From contig NEEC01000009.1 in the NCBI GenBank assembly GCA_002189035.1, positions 186,001 to 250,000 of the forward strand: a DNA stretch of 64,000 bases. Direction: 5' to 3'. A model generated the notes under the pieces. It did not search any database, was not told the origin of the DNA, and saw only the letters and a list, made by a program, of their open reading frames with translations. How positions within the stretch are numbered: position 1 is the first letter of the stretch; every line of letters starts with the position of its first letter. Shown here in pieces: positions 13,729 through 25,147 of the stretch. The stretch is from Utricularia gibba (Eukaryota > Streptophyta > Magnoliopsida > Lamiales > Lentibulariaceae). The position numbers were made by a program, and so were the translations under genes.

Positions 13729-16700
13729 AATTAGGGATCAAGCGATCGGAGAAAAATAAAAACCCAGATACTGAATTGCAACAATGATCTAAACCCGCAA
13801 CTTCACGACTTCAAAAAAACCTAGAAAAAAGCACGACAAGATGAGGCATCTCAGCAATTGACTGCAGTGACTAGCAAAACCGCGATCTTATAAGCATCCA
13901 GGAGAATCAAAGCGCGTTCATCACCGTGAAAATAGAAAACTCGGGAAGCAGAACTGTGGTGTGACTTCCGAAAGATGGGACGGGATACGACGCCGTTTAG
14001 AATTGGAGAAATATTACCGTTAATCTACAAAGGTATCTGACAACGAATAAACTGCCACGTGTACACATTTATTCATCCACGGTTCTTGATGGAATTTTTT
14101 CCCCGGTTGGATCCAAGTTCATAATTGCTTCACAGGATCACTTGTGAAAAGTTTCTCCTAAACCAGGAGAGTTTATTAGAAATGTAATGACCGTCGAAAT
14201 TTTATTTTTAAAAAATATTTATTCTGCAAAATTGTGTAACCAATAAACTTTTGTTAATTTATAGCAAATAAAATTGATGTATTTTAATTATACATTAATA
14301 TAAAAATAATGATTTATAATAATTCAAAAAACTATTTTATAATATATATGTGTAAATTGAATAAATATATCAATTGAAAATAAAAAAAATAGTATAAACT
14401 TAATGAAAAAATGGATTTTCTATCAAATCCAAATAAAATTCAAAAAAAATTTATCTCATTTGGATGTAATAGATCAATTTACATAGAGTCTAGGAAATTT
14501 TAATTAAAAAAATATTTATATTAAAACGATTTGTGCCAACTCGATATAAACAAAATAATTACAAGGAGGTACGGAAATAACCTCATGTGATTCCCCCTTA
14601 GACGATTAGGAAGACAAGAGGATTGTCTTCGATTGTCTTCAAAACCAAATTGTGCACGTGTGCCTAGCTGTTACCAATGGCCAGTGGCAGGTCCGAGATC
14701 ACAACCTGTCCATTGTCGCGGTACCTAGGCTACAAACAATCCGCTACTTCCCTCAAACCGGTAGAGTTGGAGTTAGTGCTCTTCAACTTGATCTTCACCA
14801 AAATCCGCGAGGAGTAACCTGCTACTCATGGACCTTGATTATAAGTCGTTATAGAAAGACTGCAACAAAATGCGTGGAAGTATGCGAAATCCGAATTGAA
14901 TTCAATGAAAAACAGAGTGTAATGCTCAATACTTGGAAGTAAACTTCATCTTCTCCCAAAAACTAAAGGGTTTTACCCCGAAAGGACCATGAAAACAAAA
15001 AACGAAAATGGAAGCTAAGTGTTCTTCCTCCTTGAGGGGAGTAAGAACTCAAAAGTTCTAAGTACAAAGCTAAAGTGCAAAAAGGTTCAAAAGTCCGAAA
15101 TAGATTGCTCCAAGTTGTTTTTATATTACTTCTCATGTGCATTAACTTCTTTGGATCCCCTTCCCATCATTACTTCTGTCTAGCGTGCGCCAACAGTTTT
15201 CCTTTGCGTGCAAGTTAGCGTCCAATCGTTGCTGCAGACTCTAGCATGCCGTAAGTAAGGGACCTTGACCAGTGTCAGTCTTCTGCCCACAATCGTTCCA
15301 AGTCGCGTTCAAGGTACGAAAAGTCAGAGTCTGACCTCCTGTAATATTTCTGCAACACTGCATGGCAGTCTCTTGACATACCTCGGTTAAAGAGTATGAA
15401 AAAAGACAGAAAATATATATAAAATAGAAAAATAGAATTTTTCTAAGGAAATTCAATTACTTATCAATATAATTCTTAATTGGACGACTTAATATATAAT
15501 TAACACATAATAATACCTAATAAATAACTAGAAAATGACACTTCACAATCACATAATGCACATACGGTATTTCCAGGTTTACGATGATATTCAATATCTA
15601 TAAGAGGGTTACGATGCAAAATAATGGGATTTGCAGTTGAAAAAAATTAAATTTGACTTTTTTTGCGAATGAAATCTTGAAAAAACTTAAAAATCCGAAG
15701 TTGAAGAATGCCGAGCTAATGAAGCTGCAATTTAACTTGAAGGACAAGATCTACAAATTGGAGAAACGACAGGGATATTTTAAGAAGCATTATATGTAGA
15801 GATGATTGTGTTAGATTTGATTCTATTTTATACATAATAATGTTTTAACTAAACTTTTTTTTCTATTTCTAAATTTGAGCAACTTTCAAGTATTGTTTGT
15901 ATGATTACTTTGAATTCTTGAAAACAATTTATAGTAAAACAACAAACAATTTGATCAATTGAATTGAAAACTTTAAATTCTTGAAAACAATTTATAGTAA
16001 TTTATGTATTGACATGAGCGGAGTAAATGTAACAATCATTAGCTCGATGTAAACGTTTTATGTACATCAAGTTGAACTTCAATATAAATATTTGTTTTTA
16101 ATTAAAAGTGTATCAGTTCATTTATCCATCGAGCTCATATTATTTTTTTTAGATTTTCGACACATAATTCTATTCTATTCATTGATGTTATAAAATATGT
16201 ATATATTTTATAACATTTTTTTTAATTATTATGAATAAATTTATTTTGTGTAGAATTATTATTTTTATATTGATAAATGATTAAAATACATCAATTTTAT
16301 TTTTACACACAATTATATGATGAGTATTTTTCCAAAACTAATTTTCCAAAGTTGGTAGATTTCTAAAATACCCTAATGTCAAATTTTACTGCTTTTACAG
16401 CTTTACCTGCTGAACAAACGCAACTCAGCCCAAACGCAACACGAGGAGCACGATTTTTGCAGTTGACCAATGCTGGATATTCCACTTCAGGAGAATGCTG
16501 TGTTCTGTTCAAAAAAGATGGATTTTACCATCTACACCGCAGCTTACAAAGTTCTGTACAACTTTCTGCACCAGAGAGTGCATTTTTGGTTCTTCAGAAC
16601 AAAAGAAGCTGCAAATTCACCAAAGGGTCATGATTGGTTCTGTTTCTACTATTCATTTACATTTCGGTGAAACATTATACCTTACAAGGAGTGGTATGGT

Positions 16701-16941
16701 ACAGATACTGAGGTTTTGAAGTCACCCGGTCGACTGCGTGTTAATGAAACACTTGGAACACTTCTGACCAACCGTGGACGGCTGGATGCTGATGCAGCAT
16801 TGGGAGCACTTCTGACCAACTGTGGCTGGTTGTGAGCTGATGCAGCATTGGGAGCACTTCTGAACATCTGCAGTGTGTTTTGAAGTATATTTTCTCATTT
16901 CAGAGCTGTGAGTAGTTCATAAAGGCAGCACCAATTTGAGA
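13729..16941. other. Intergenic region with possible retroelement remnant
   Basis: The left end (13729-14000) is the VPS53 5' UTR and promoter. From about 14160 to 14570 the DNA is AT-rich. About 14590-15400 is more balanced in composition and looks like an old repeat or LTR-type remnant (TCTTCCTCCTTGAGGGGAGT near 15020), but no coding domain or second copy is visible. From 15480 to 16330 it is again AT-rich. The right end should hold the kinase 3' UTR. Confidence 0.4.
16759..16870. repeat. 48-bp tandem repeat, about 2.3 copies
   Basis: Units start at 16759, 16807 and 16855 with CACTTCTGACC or close variants and share GATGCAGCATTGGGAG at their ends. The period is exactly 48 bases. It lies 70-180 bases past the kinase stop codon, so probably in its 3' UTR. 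Because 48 is divisible by three, a short repeated peptide frame appears on the minus strand, but nothing suggests it is translated. Confidence 0.8.
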
Positions 16942-19900
16942 CTAGCCACTGACCCTTTCATGAGTAAAGCCCGAGGGAGGAGAGGAGCCGTAGCTTGCTT
17001 CCACTGGAAGATGGTTCACGCTCTCCTGAGAGAAGTCTCTCAGTCTGTTGAGCTCGGGGAGAACGATCTTCCCAAGATCAGGCCTGTCTTTTCTCCTCAA
17101 CTCTGCACACTGGAGTCCTAGTTTAGCCATAGCCAAAGCTTCCTCCAAGGGCCAATCTGGAACGTGAGAATCCAGTACTTCATCTATTGTGCCCTTCTCC
17201 ACTGCTCGGCCAATGATACGAGTCAATCCCATTGCTGGTTTTGCTGTTAATATTTGTAGAATCACAATCCCAAATGAATAAACATCAGATTTCACCCCAA
17301 GCATCCCTGTTTGTTGGTATTCAGGATCGATGTAGCAGAACGTTCCTGCTGTTGACGTAAGCCGTAGCTGTGTCACATCATCAGTCACAGAGGGAGGAAC
17401 AAGCCTGGCTAAACCAACATCACTGATTTTGCTCACATAGTTTTGGTCCAGAAGAATGTTCCCAGGTTTTAGATCACGATGGACCAAAGGCTCAGGCTTT
17501 GTTTGGTGGAGGAAATGTAATCCAGTGGCGATCTCTGCTGCAATTCGAAACCGCACTTGCCAAGAAAGAGGTCGAGTGTTCCCCTTCCTGAAAAGACGAT
17601 CTTCAAGGCTTCCATTTTCCATGTACTCATAGACAAGACATCCGTATTCTGGGCATGCTCCAAGAAGCAGAACCATGTTGGGGTGTCTCAGACAACTCAA
17701 AACTTCAACCTGTTCATGATAATATATAATTTGTTAAAAAGGAACAACAACAACCATTGCAATGAAGGCACGAGCAAACCATATATGTACCCAAACCTTA
17801 CTTCCTGATTGAACTGAATTTTTCCTTGAGCAGCATCCGGGCGCAGAACTTTTATGGCGACAGGCGTATGATCAAGGTGGCTCCTGTATACAGGACCATA
17901 ACCACCTTCTCCAATCTTCTGGGATTCCGAGAAGCACTTTGTTGCCTCTTCGATTTCTTCGATGCTATATCTTCTATATCTTAATGCTGTTAACACACGC
18001 TCGGTGTGATTTGACCCTGAAAGAGCTTCCATTTCAATGGCCAAACGTTTCTGCGCTTCAAGTTCTGCAACTCTTCTTGCTGCTTGAGCATCCTCCAATG
18101 CTGCTTTATATTTTGCTCTCTCTTGCTCAGCACTCAATCGAGCTGCTTCCTCTGCTGATCGAGCAGCTTCCAGCCTTCTTTCTTCTTCCATTCTCCAACG
18201 ATGAAGTTCAGCAGCCTACATAATAATGTATATTACAGAGAGAGCAAATCCTGAACTAGACGCATTTTGCGGTTTCACTCACCTTTTGTTTTGCAGTCAA
18301 TGCCTCCCTACAAGCTGTGCTATACATTTCCATTGTTTTCTGCAACTCTGTCTTCAGTCTTCTCATTTCAGCCTCTGCATCATCCTTGATTTTTTTAAAA
18401 ACCCAATACTTAGTAAACGACAACAAAAGCATGCGACCATCTGCATTCGATAAGGCACTTACACTTTCAAGAGAAGATGTTGAAAAGTCAGTCACAAAGC
18501 TCTGTTCGCTCCCTTTAGCCCACGACCCATAACTGCTTGCGGAGCTAGTAGAAACTCGTGCACTCTTCCATGGATCAGAGGCATCAAAGAGTGCACCAGA
18601 CAATGGAGTAATGGGTATATCGGTGCTTGGTCTACTGGAGCTCACAAATGATATATCACTCTCTGCTTCCATCTCATCAGCAAATATGCTGGGATTGTAA
18701 CCTCTCTCCTTGGTTAAAGGTGACCTATTACAGCAATGTATTCATAATCTCAACAACACCTTTCTTGTGAATTTCCATAAGAAAAGCAGCATTCAGCAGG
18801 AAACTTACCTGAAGAAATCCACATCATGAACAGCATTGGCTTTGCGGGGTGTCCTGTCTGTTCCAGTTAAATGAGATTATTTATCAAATGAGCAATGAAG
18901 AGAACCTCAAAACGCCTATTACAGTTCAAGGGCTTGTTCTACAGGGATTGGATGCAACATAAAAGGTGCAATGTTAGAAGAATACTGGATGCTAAAAAGG
19001 AAGATTCAGACAAACCTCTTGCGTAGGACATGTGTCGAGGGATTGGATCAGGGGTGTGGGAGGTAGGCAAAGTGGTAGCATTCCCCTTTTGCATTTGTTG
19101 TATTTGAGGAAGAAGGGGGGACGTAAATGGTGCCATGCGAGAGGCATTTCGAACCAACGATATCTTCGATTTCGAGATAACATAAACTGCGCAGAAATCT
19201 GGGGAGGCTTTTGAAACAGTAGTGGGGATATCCATCGTCTTCAACCTTCTGCAACATTAGGCATCAACAGCTCATGTTAAGTAAGATTCTACCCTGCGAT
19301 GATATCAAGAAATCATTCGGAAAAAGGGATTTCTTTGCGTACTTGAAAAAGCCACGATGGGATGCACCCAAGACCAAGTGCTCAATTGCAGCCTGAGCAA
19401 CATACTCCACGATCATCTTTGCGATATCTGGGTCCTCTAGAACAACATCGAAGCAACGTATCTGTGAAAAAAGTAATCACAACTGCAGATTCAACAAATA
19501 TCAACAAAGAACAAAACTATTCAACAAACACACACATCTTTTCGCGTGCAGAAGCAATGGAAGGTGAGGAATAACTCTCGAACATGACCTTCAAGCAGTT
19601 GAAGGTCAGCCGACCCAGACCCAATCAATGCATTTGTATTGTATTTATCTACAGATGAAGGCGAGGGGAATGAGCAAGAACTATCACGATACAAACACAC
19701 AACGAGAAAATGTCGAATTTACTCGACGAGTTCGCAACGCAGTGAATGAGAATCACGGTTTGGCCTTTGGAAAGAAGATTATCGACAGCCCATTTGATCG
19801 CATGTTGGCTTCCTCTATCTTTATCGATCGCTACAGCAACTAAACCATTTCGACCTCCACTTTTTGCACCTTCGCCACTTCTGTAGCTGGAACTCCACAT
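16942..19900 (-). CDS. USP-domain receptor-like cytoplasmic kinase (PUB-kinase family without U-box)
   Basis: This is a cytosolic protein kinase fused to an N-terminal universal stress protein domain, the architecture of the plant RLCK-IX/PUB51-52 group. The first exon (19900-19723) reads GLVAVAIDKDRGSQHAIKWA. Later exons give FCTRKD, DVVLEDPDIAKMIVEYVAQA, IEHLVLGASHRGF and KASPDFCAVYVISKSKIS, which complete the USP fold. A serine-rich linker and a charged coiled coil (EEERRLEAARSAEEAARL) follow. The kinase domain has the glycine loop GEGGYGPVYR, VAIKVLRP, the catalytic loop HRDLKPGNILLD, DVGLARL in the DFG position, and an intact activation segment ending TAGTFCYIDPEYQQTG. The protein ends shortly after the kinase with SGFTHERVSG, so the U-box found in many relatives is absent. 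It is transcribed divergently from the small gene at 20313. The ATG chosen opens the USP domain. Confidence 0.88.
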
Positions 19901-20312
19901 TTCCTTTCAGATGTAGAGGCTTTTCCTCTTTTTGAAAGAGAAAATGGAAACCTTCTTCTTCTTGTATTTTTGTTTCTCCCTACGAAACTCGCGAACATTG
20001 GAGTGAAAGCACAAATGGCGCGCCGTGGATCTCTCAGGTTTCTACGATCAACGAAGGACGTACAATCGATTGCTTGAGAAAAAACAACTGTTTCTTCTAA
20101 TCATTTTGATCACATCACTGCATGCCAAACCGCACTCCGACAAATCAGCTACTCGAACCGTTTGTGCCCTAAACAAATAAAAGCAAATTCGCTAAGGACA
20201 AGCCCAAGTCAATTCACATTTGGGCAAGACTGCAAAAGTGATCATCTCTGGCACGGCAACACAAACCCACATCAACTCAATCTTCTTTACGAAGGATTCT
20301 TGGCAGAGGTCG

Positions 20313-20552
20313 ATGCATCTGTGGCCGTCCCTGAAGCTGCGGGACTCATTCAAGCCCGATTATTTGAATAAGCTGGAATGGAACCGTCTCAAGATGAAAA
20401 TCGAAAAGCGACAGCAAAATCAGTCTGAGAGTCTGTTGGATGATTCTGATTCAGAATCTAATGGTTCCCGAAATGGTGGAATTGGTTTGCTTTGCCGGGA
20501 AATCATCACGGTTCTTTCCTGCGGCTACTGCTGTGGAGGTGACAATCACTGA
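20313..20552 (+). CDS. Short conserved-looking plant protein with Cys-rich C-terminus, function unknown
   Basis: A 79-aa frame starts MHLWPSLKLRDSFKPDYLNK and continues with a basic stretch, an acidic-serine linker (LLDDSDSESNGS) and a C-terminus rich in cysteine (VLSCGYCCGGDNH). Short plant proteins with this MHLWPSLK opening and a Cys-rich tail seem familiar to me, but I cannot name the family or a function. A start 31 codons upstream in the same frame is possible, but the MHLWPS start fits the recalled proteins better. It is divergent from the kinase gene, with about 410 bases between the two start codons. The tail could be a membrane or lipid-modified anchor; that is a guess. Confidence 0.6.
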   Translation: MHLWPSLKLRDSFKPDYLNKLEWNRLKMKIEKRQQNQSESLLDDSDSESNGSRNGGIGLLCREIITVLSCGYCCGGDNH

Positions 20553-22621
20553 GCTTTCTTCGCTGAAATCCCTCCCCTAGTTTTGCGCTTGTTCATAGTA
20601 GGTGGCACTTGCCCAAATGATTCGCTGTGTATGAAGCTTGGCAGAGATTCCCCGAATCGTTTTGCTCTGGTTTTTTCTCGAATGCGTTTCAACCCAAGAT
20701 CGTTTTTTTCCTTCCCAAGTGGTGTGAATTCGGGGTTTCTCCTATGTGTAACCCTTCAAAAACAGATTGTGGTAACATAGAATAAATTTTTCAGAACTGA
20801 TGTGTATGAAAAGGAAGCAGATTGAGTATGCTGTGAGACTCTAAAAGACCCCTTGCATTGCATTTACAAAGTAGTGTTTAACTCGTTCGTAGTGCCTTTC
20901 TAAAGTAGGTGAAAAACTGTTGGAAACACCCTGTGATCTCCGTTAGCTTGGATGATGAACACGAGTGGAGATCTCCATGGATCGATCTGTTATTTTCAAA
21001 TACTCCGTGTCCATGACCCCCCAGCTTGAAATGATGAAGGGGACAGTTGAAGCCATCGCAGAGAGGCTAATCTGTTTGTATGGAAATCATCATTTATGCG
21101 AATCTTGCATCTTTAATCAAAAGCAGTCGTGTGTTGAGTGCGGAAAAGCAAACACTCAAAGTAGACCGGTGGTGGGGCTGATTGGAGTCACCGAGCGCCT
21201 CCGGGCCACTTCATTTCATATTTTCATTCATCCTGTGTTCGCCCCGCCCCCGCTGGGTCCAGCTCCGCCCTGATGTTGTTCAACACGGATTGGATGGTCC
21301 TCTACCACACCAAACACGCCAGTTTCCAATTATTCAACTATAAGCAACCCAAGGAACGAACACACGCTCAGACATGGAAGCAAGAAGCGCCAAGGTGTGT
21401 GTGGTGGTGTGGTGGGGTGGGGTGTCAATTGCGGGAGTAAATGTACAACATAATTTCCCAGTTGCAGGCAGCGGCACCGCAACGTAGGCAGGCAACATGT
21501 CCCACGGAGAATGGACGGCCGTCAATTGCAATAAGGCTGGCTGTGCAATTGAAGTGGGAGATATATTATTCCCTCAATACATTAAAGTCCTGCAACCGAC
21601 ACCTGTTAAATTATCGCCAATTAAAAATGTTTTCCCCAATTCCAAATATTTTTTTTTCTTTTTAGGAGGGGTGGCTTCCGGGGAATATTTCTTTTTTATT
21701 TTTTTATTTTCAATAATATAGATTGTTAATTTGGTTTTTTACAACAAGAAATTCACCGTACCCCGTACGACGGTTAAAATCCGGGACCTCAAACTGCCAA
21801 TCTTTTCTTTTACCGGTGCACTTTGACCACGTGCAACAGTTACCTTGACGCACCCACCCGCAGCAGGGTAGATTAGATTACCGAATCCGTTGCCTCACGG
21901 CTGCCGACAAGTGCCGGGTGGGCTCCACACGCTCGACCGGCATTCACGCAGTGTAATGACGTGATTGCCCATAAATTAATACCCCTCTGCCCTCATCTTC
22001 CTTCCAATCCCCACACAGTGTGAGTTTGTTTATACAACAACATTAATTAATATTGGAAATCACCCCCCCCCCTTGTAATGTGTTACCTTGCCCATAAAGT
22101 AGGTTTCCGTTTTTACCCATGATTTTGACTTGATTTGACCAACAACGTCACCCGCCACACCTGAATATTTGCGTTTGGCGCCACCGCCGAAAATACCGGG
22201 TGTTGTCGGTATTCCGCCCCCCTTTCTTCTTTCTTGACTTGCGTTTTTTTCTTACAGTTTCGCCTTTCACTCTTTCCAAAGAACATCACCTAATAGTAAT
22301 AATTCACCATTTATGCTGAATTATTTTGCGTATTCGGTATATCTTTTTTGCGTCATGTTTTTATTTAAATATATGGATTAAAATATTATTTACCCATAAA
22401 AAAGTATTATAATGTTGAACTGATCTTCTTTTTATAATAGTTTTTAATCTAATTCATTTTATTGTTAATTTCTAAAATTATTAAATTGAATTTTTAAAAA
22501 AGTAGTGGGACTCGGCAAGGCTACCGTTATTTAAACCAGTGGCCATCTTCTTCCATTAGACATTCGTTTGGCACACGGCGCCAGTTGGTTCTGCTCGAAT
22601 TATGCAATTTGAGAACCTCCG
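20553..22621. other. Intergenic region before the patatin-like gene
   Basis: The left part is probably the 3' UTR of the short gene. The 20800-21400 part is unique-looking, with a cluster of GC-rich bases near 21240. A run of C and some T-rich tracts are seen near 22060 and 21650. Several weak frames of 60-100 codons lie here and match nothing I know. The right end is the patatin-like promoter. Confidence 0.45.
22527..22535 (+). promoter_or_regulatory. TATA-like box of the patatin-like gene
   Basis: TTATTTAAA lies about 90 bases upstream of the patatin-like ATG, a normal distance once a 50-60 base leader is allowed. No better TATA sequence is close by. Confidence 0.45.
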
Positions 22622-24312
22622 ATGGCGTGCATTCAACCACCCACTCTGACCGCAGCCGCCGCCGTGAGTGACGCAAGGATGCCGCTGCATTCGCTGGAAC
22701 CCGCCATTGATGCCGACAAATTGAGCTACGCGATTTTTTCCATTCTGGAATCCAATTTCTTGTTCGGCTACGATTCTCCCAGTCTCCGTAAACCCAAGGA
22801 GTTAGCCGTCGCCCTCGACCAGCCGCCGCAGCCTGTCAAAGGAGACGATACGGCGGATAAGAATTGGAAGCGGAATAAGGTGTTTATTCTCAGCCTCGAC
22901 GCTGCGGGGATGCGGGGGGTAATTCTGGGGAAGACTCTGGAGTATGTGGAAAATGCCCTGAAGGAGAAATCGGGGAACCGTAACGCCAAAATCGCCGATT
23001 ACTTCGACGTCTTCGCCGGTACTGGCATCGGCGGCATCTTTGCGGCGATGCTTCTGTCCCCGAACGGCTGTGACGCGGCGGAGACGCGGCGGTTACTAGA
23101 AACAGAGGGTGAGACATTGTTCGGCAAAAAACGCGATTCGAGAGGAGGGTTTCTGAAACGTGCGTTTAAGAAATCCGGGGCCACCTCCTCTCTGGAAAAG
23201 CTGATGAAAAAGGCGTTCACGGAGAAGAAAACTGGACGGAGATTGACGTTGAGGGATACCCTGAAACCGGTGTTGATCCCCTGCTACGACCTCTCAAGCG
23301 CCGCGCCGTTTCTGTTCTCACGCGCCGACGCATTCCAAAGCGATAGCTTCAATTTCAACCTGTGGGAGGTCTGTTTAGCGACAGCCGCGGAGCCGGGGCT
23401 CTTCGATCCAGTGTCGATGAAGTCGGTGGACGGGGAAACCCGGTGTATGGGCATCGCCGGCAGGGTGGCGATGAGTAATCCCACGGCTGCGGCGATCACT
23501 CACGTCCTGCATAACAAAAGGGACTTTCCCATGGTCCGGGGGCTTGAAGATATTTGCGTCCTGTCTCTCGGCGGCGGCGGGCAGTTGGCGCAGGGCAGCT
23601 GTGAGTACGAGAAGGTGAAGAAATGGAAGGCCAAGGAATGGGCGCGCCCCTTGGCCAGAATCTCCGCAGACACTTCCGCTGAGCTCGTTGACCACGCGGT
23701 GGCCATGGCCATGGCCTCTCGCCGTAACCATGGAACCAATTACGTCCGCATTCAGGTTACCACTCTCAATCATAACTTACTATGCATCATTCTTTAGGAC
23801 AGAAGCTTGATTAATCCCATAGATTTTTATCTTTAAGTAGGCAATTAGACGTAATAAATACACTGTTAATGTCATGTCAACAGGAATTAATCATCTCATC
23901 TCATCTCATCTTCATCATCTTCAGACTTGAATATTCAACTGCTGCCTGCCTGCCTGCCTGCTTCTATGAAACTCCTCCTCCTCCTCCATTATTCAACCGC
24001 CCTCATCACTGTCGCATTAGTAATACTTAGGCAGCCCTGTTGCTGCTATCTATCTTATTTAATGGTTTTTGGCAGGCTAATGGACCTACTTTGGGGTGGC
24101 GCGGCTTGGATTCTGACCCGGATCCCAACCCCAGAAACGTCAAGAAGCTGACGGAGATGGCTGACGAGATGATGAAGCAAAAGAATGTGGAATCTTTTCT
24201 CCTGGGAGGAAGGCGGGTTGGGGAAGAGAGCAATGGCCAGAAACTGGACCGGTTTGCCGAGCAGCTGGTGGAGGAGCACCGGAGGCGAACCGGAGCTCCG
24301 AAATACCATTAG
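22622..24312 (+). CDS. Patatin-like protein, group III (pPLAIII type)
   Basis: Two exons (22622-23755 and 24076-24312) join in frame at CAG/GCT to give 456 aa. The protein has a patatin fold with a group III look. The nucleotide/oxyanion loop reads FILSLDAAGMRG instead of DGGGxRG. The nucleophile elbow reads FAGTGIGG instead of GTSTGG, so the catalytic serine is replaced by glycine. The later SVDGETRCMG region followed by MSNPTAAAITHVLHNKRDFP corresponds to the DG(G/A) dyad block. Plant group III enzymes (PLP6-9-like, pPLAIII) share these non-canonical motifs; those studied hydrolyse membrane lipids weakly and affect cell elongation and lignin. The C-terminal exon (FAEQLVEEHRRR) is the usual end. 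I see no signal peptide, so it is likely cytosolic or membrane-associated. Confidence 0.92.
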
Positions 24313-25147
24313 AAAACAAAAACAATACGTTGTATGGTATGGTGTACTTTCTAACCACAAATATGTTGTAATTCTACGATCAAAGTTAGAATGCCCACCT
24401 TCTGGGCAATAGGTGATGATGAAAAGTACGATGTGGGAAATAATAAAGTCGATGTCGGGTATTGAACGAGGAAGGGAGTCACATCAATGAAATGGGCGCA
24501 TTTTGTTGCGGCCAGCAGTGACCCGATGGGGATGGAGGAGACACGCACGGATGCCTCTTTGTTGTGTCGCTGGTAATCGCCTGTCCATGGCATTTACAGT
24601 GGATGCATCCCTACCGACACACATTTCACTGTGTTACAGACCGGCTTTATGATGAAAAGGAGGCAAGGCAAGGCAAGGCACCCCAGGAAAGTAACTCGGC
24701 CTCTCTGCTGGGTGGGATTATTTACCCACCCAGGAGCGACTAAATGGAAATCCCAACTATGGCATCGCCCGGCGTTGTCTGGGCAGCAATGAGTCAGCCC
24801 CCTACGCGGAGGTCGTGTCTTTTGCTTTCTCTATTCTTCTCCTCCCGTGAATAACAACCCACTGACATTACCTGGACCTCGGCTCTCTTCCCTTGTTATC
24901 TCAACGAGGGCGAGGTTGTACCACAACTTGCAACAGCATAACTACAACTGGTTCAAATGAGGAACAGGGGGGAGTACCTTCAAGGTATCTTAAGCATAGA
25001 ACAGAATGTCTCCTATGAGAAAGAATGAATGACCGTAATTACAGTTGCATTATGCAAATCAGAAGAAAACAACTATTATTCAGGGAGCAGAACACAAAAA
25101 TCACGTAGCAGTAATAATAATAATCATAGCAGCCTTATTCTGCCGAG
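24313..25147. other. Intergenic region between convergent genes
   Basis: The plus-strand patatin-like gene and the minus-strand chorismate synthase end toward each other here, so the stretch holds both 3' ends. A (GGCAA)n repeat of about four units lies near 24661-24680. No gene is seen. Confidence 0.55.

Noticed and set aside
16376-16633. 85-codon plus-strand frame near the kinase 3' end
   Set aside because: No domain; possibly part of an old repeat but ends and copies were not found.
16682-16867. Repeat peptide (RSAPNAASA...) on the minus strand as a small protein
   Set aside because: It is produced by the 48-bp tandem repeat behind the kinase stop; no start context or homologue.
23375-23773. 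Minus-strand frames across the patatin-like gene
   Set aside because: GC-rich exon gives long antisense frames; the sense strand has the clear patatin motifs.
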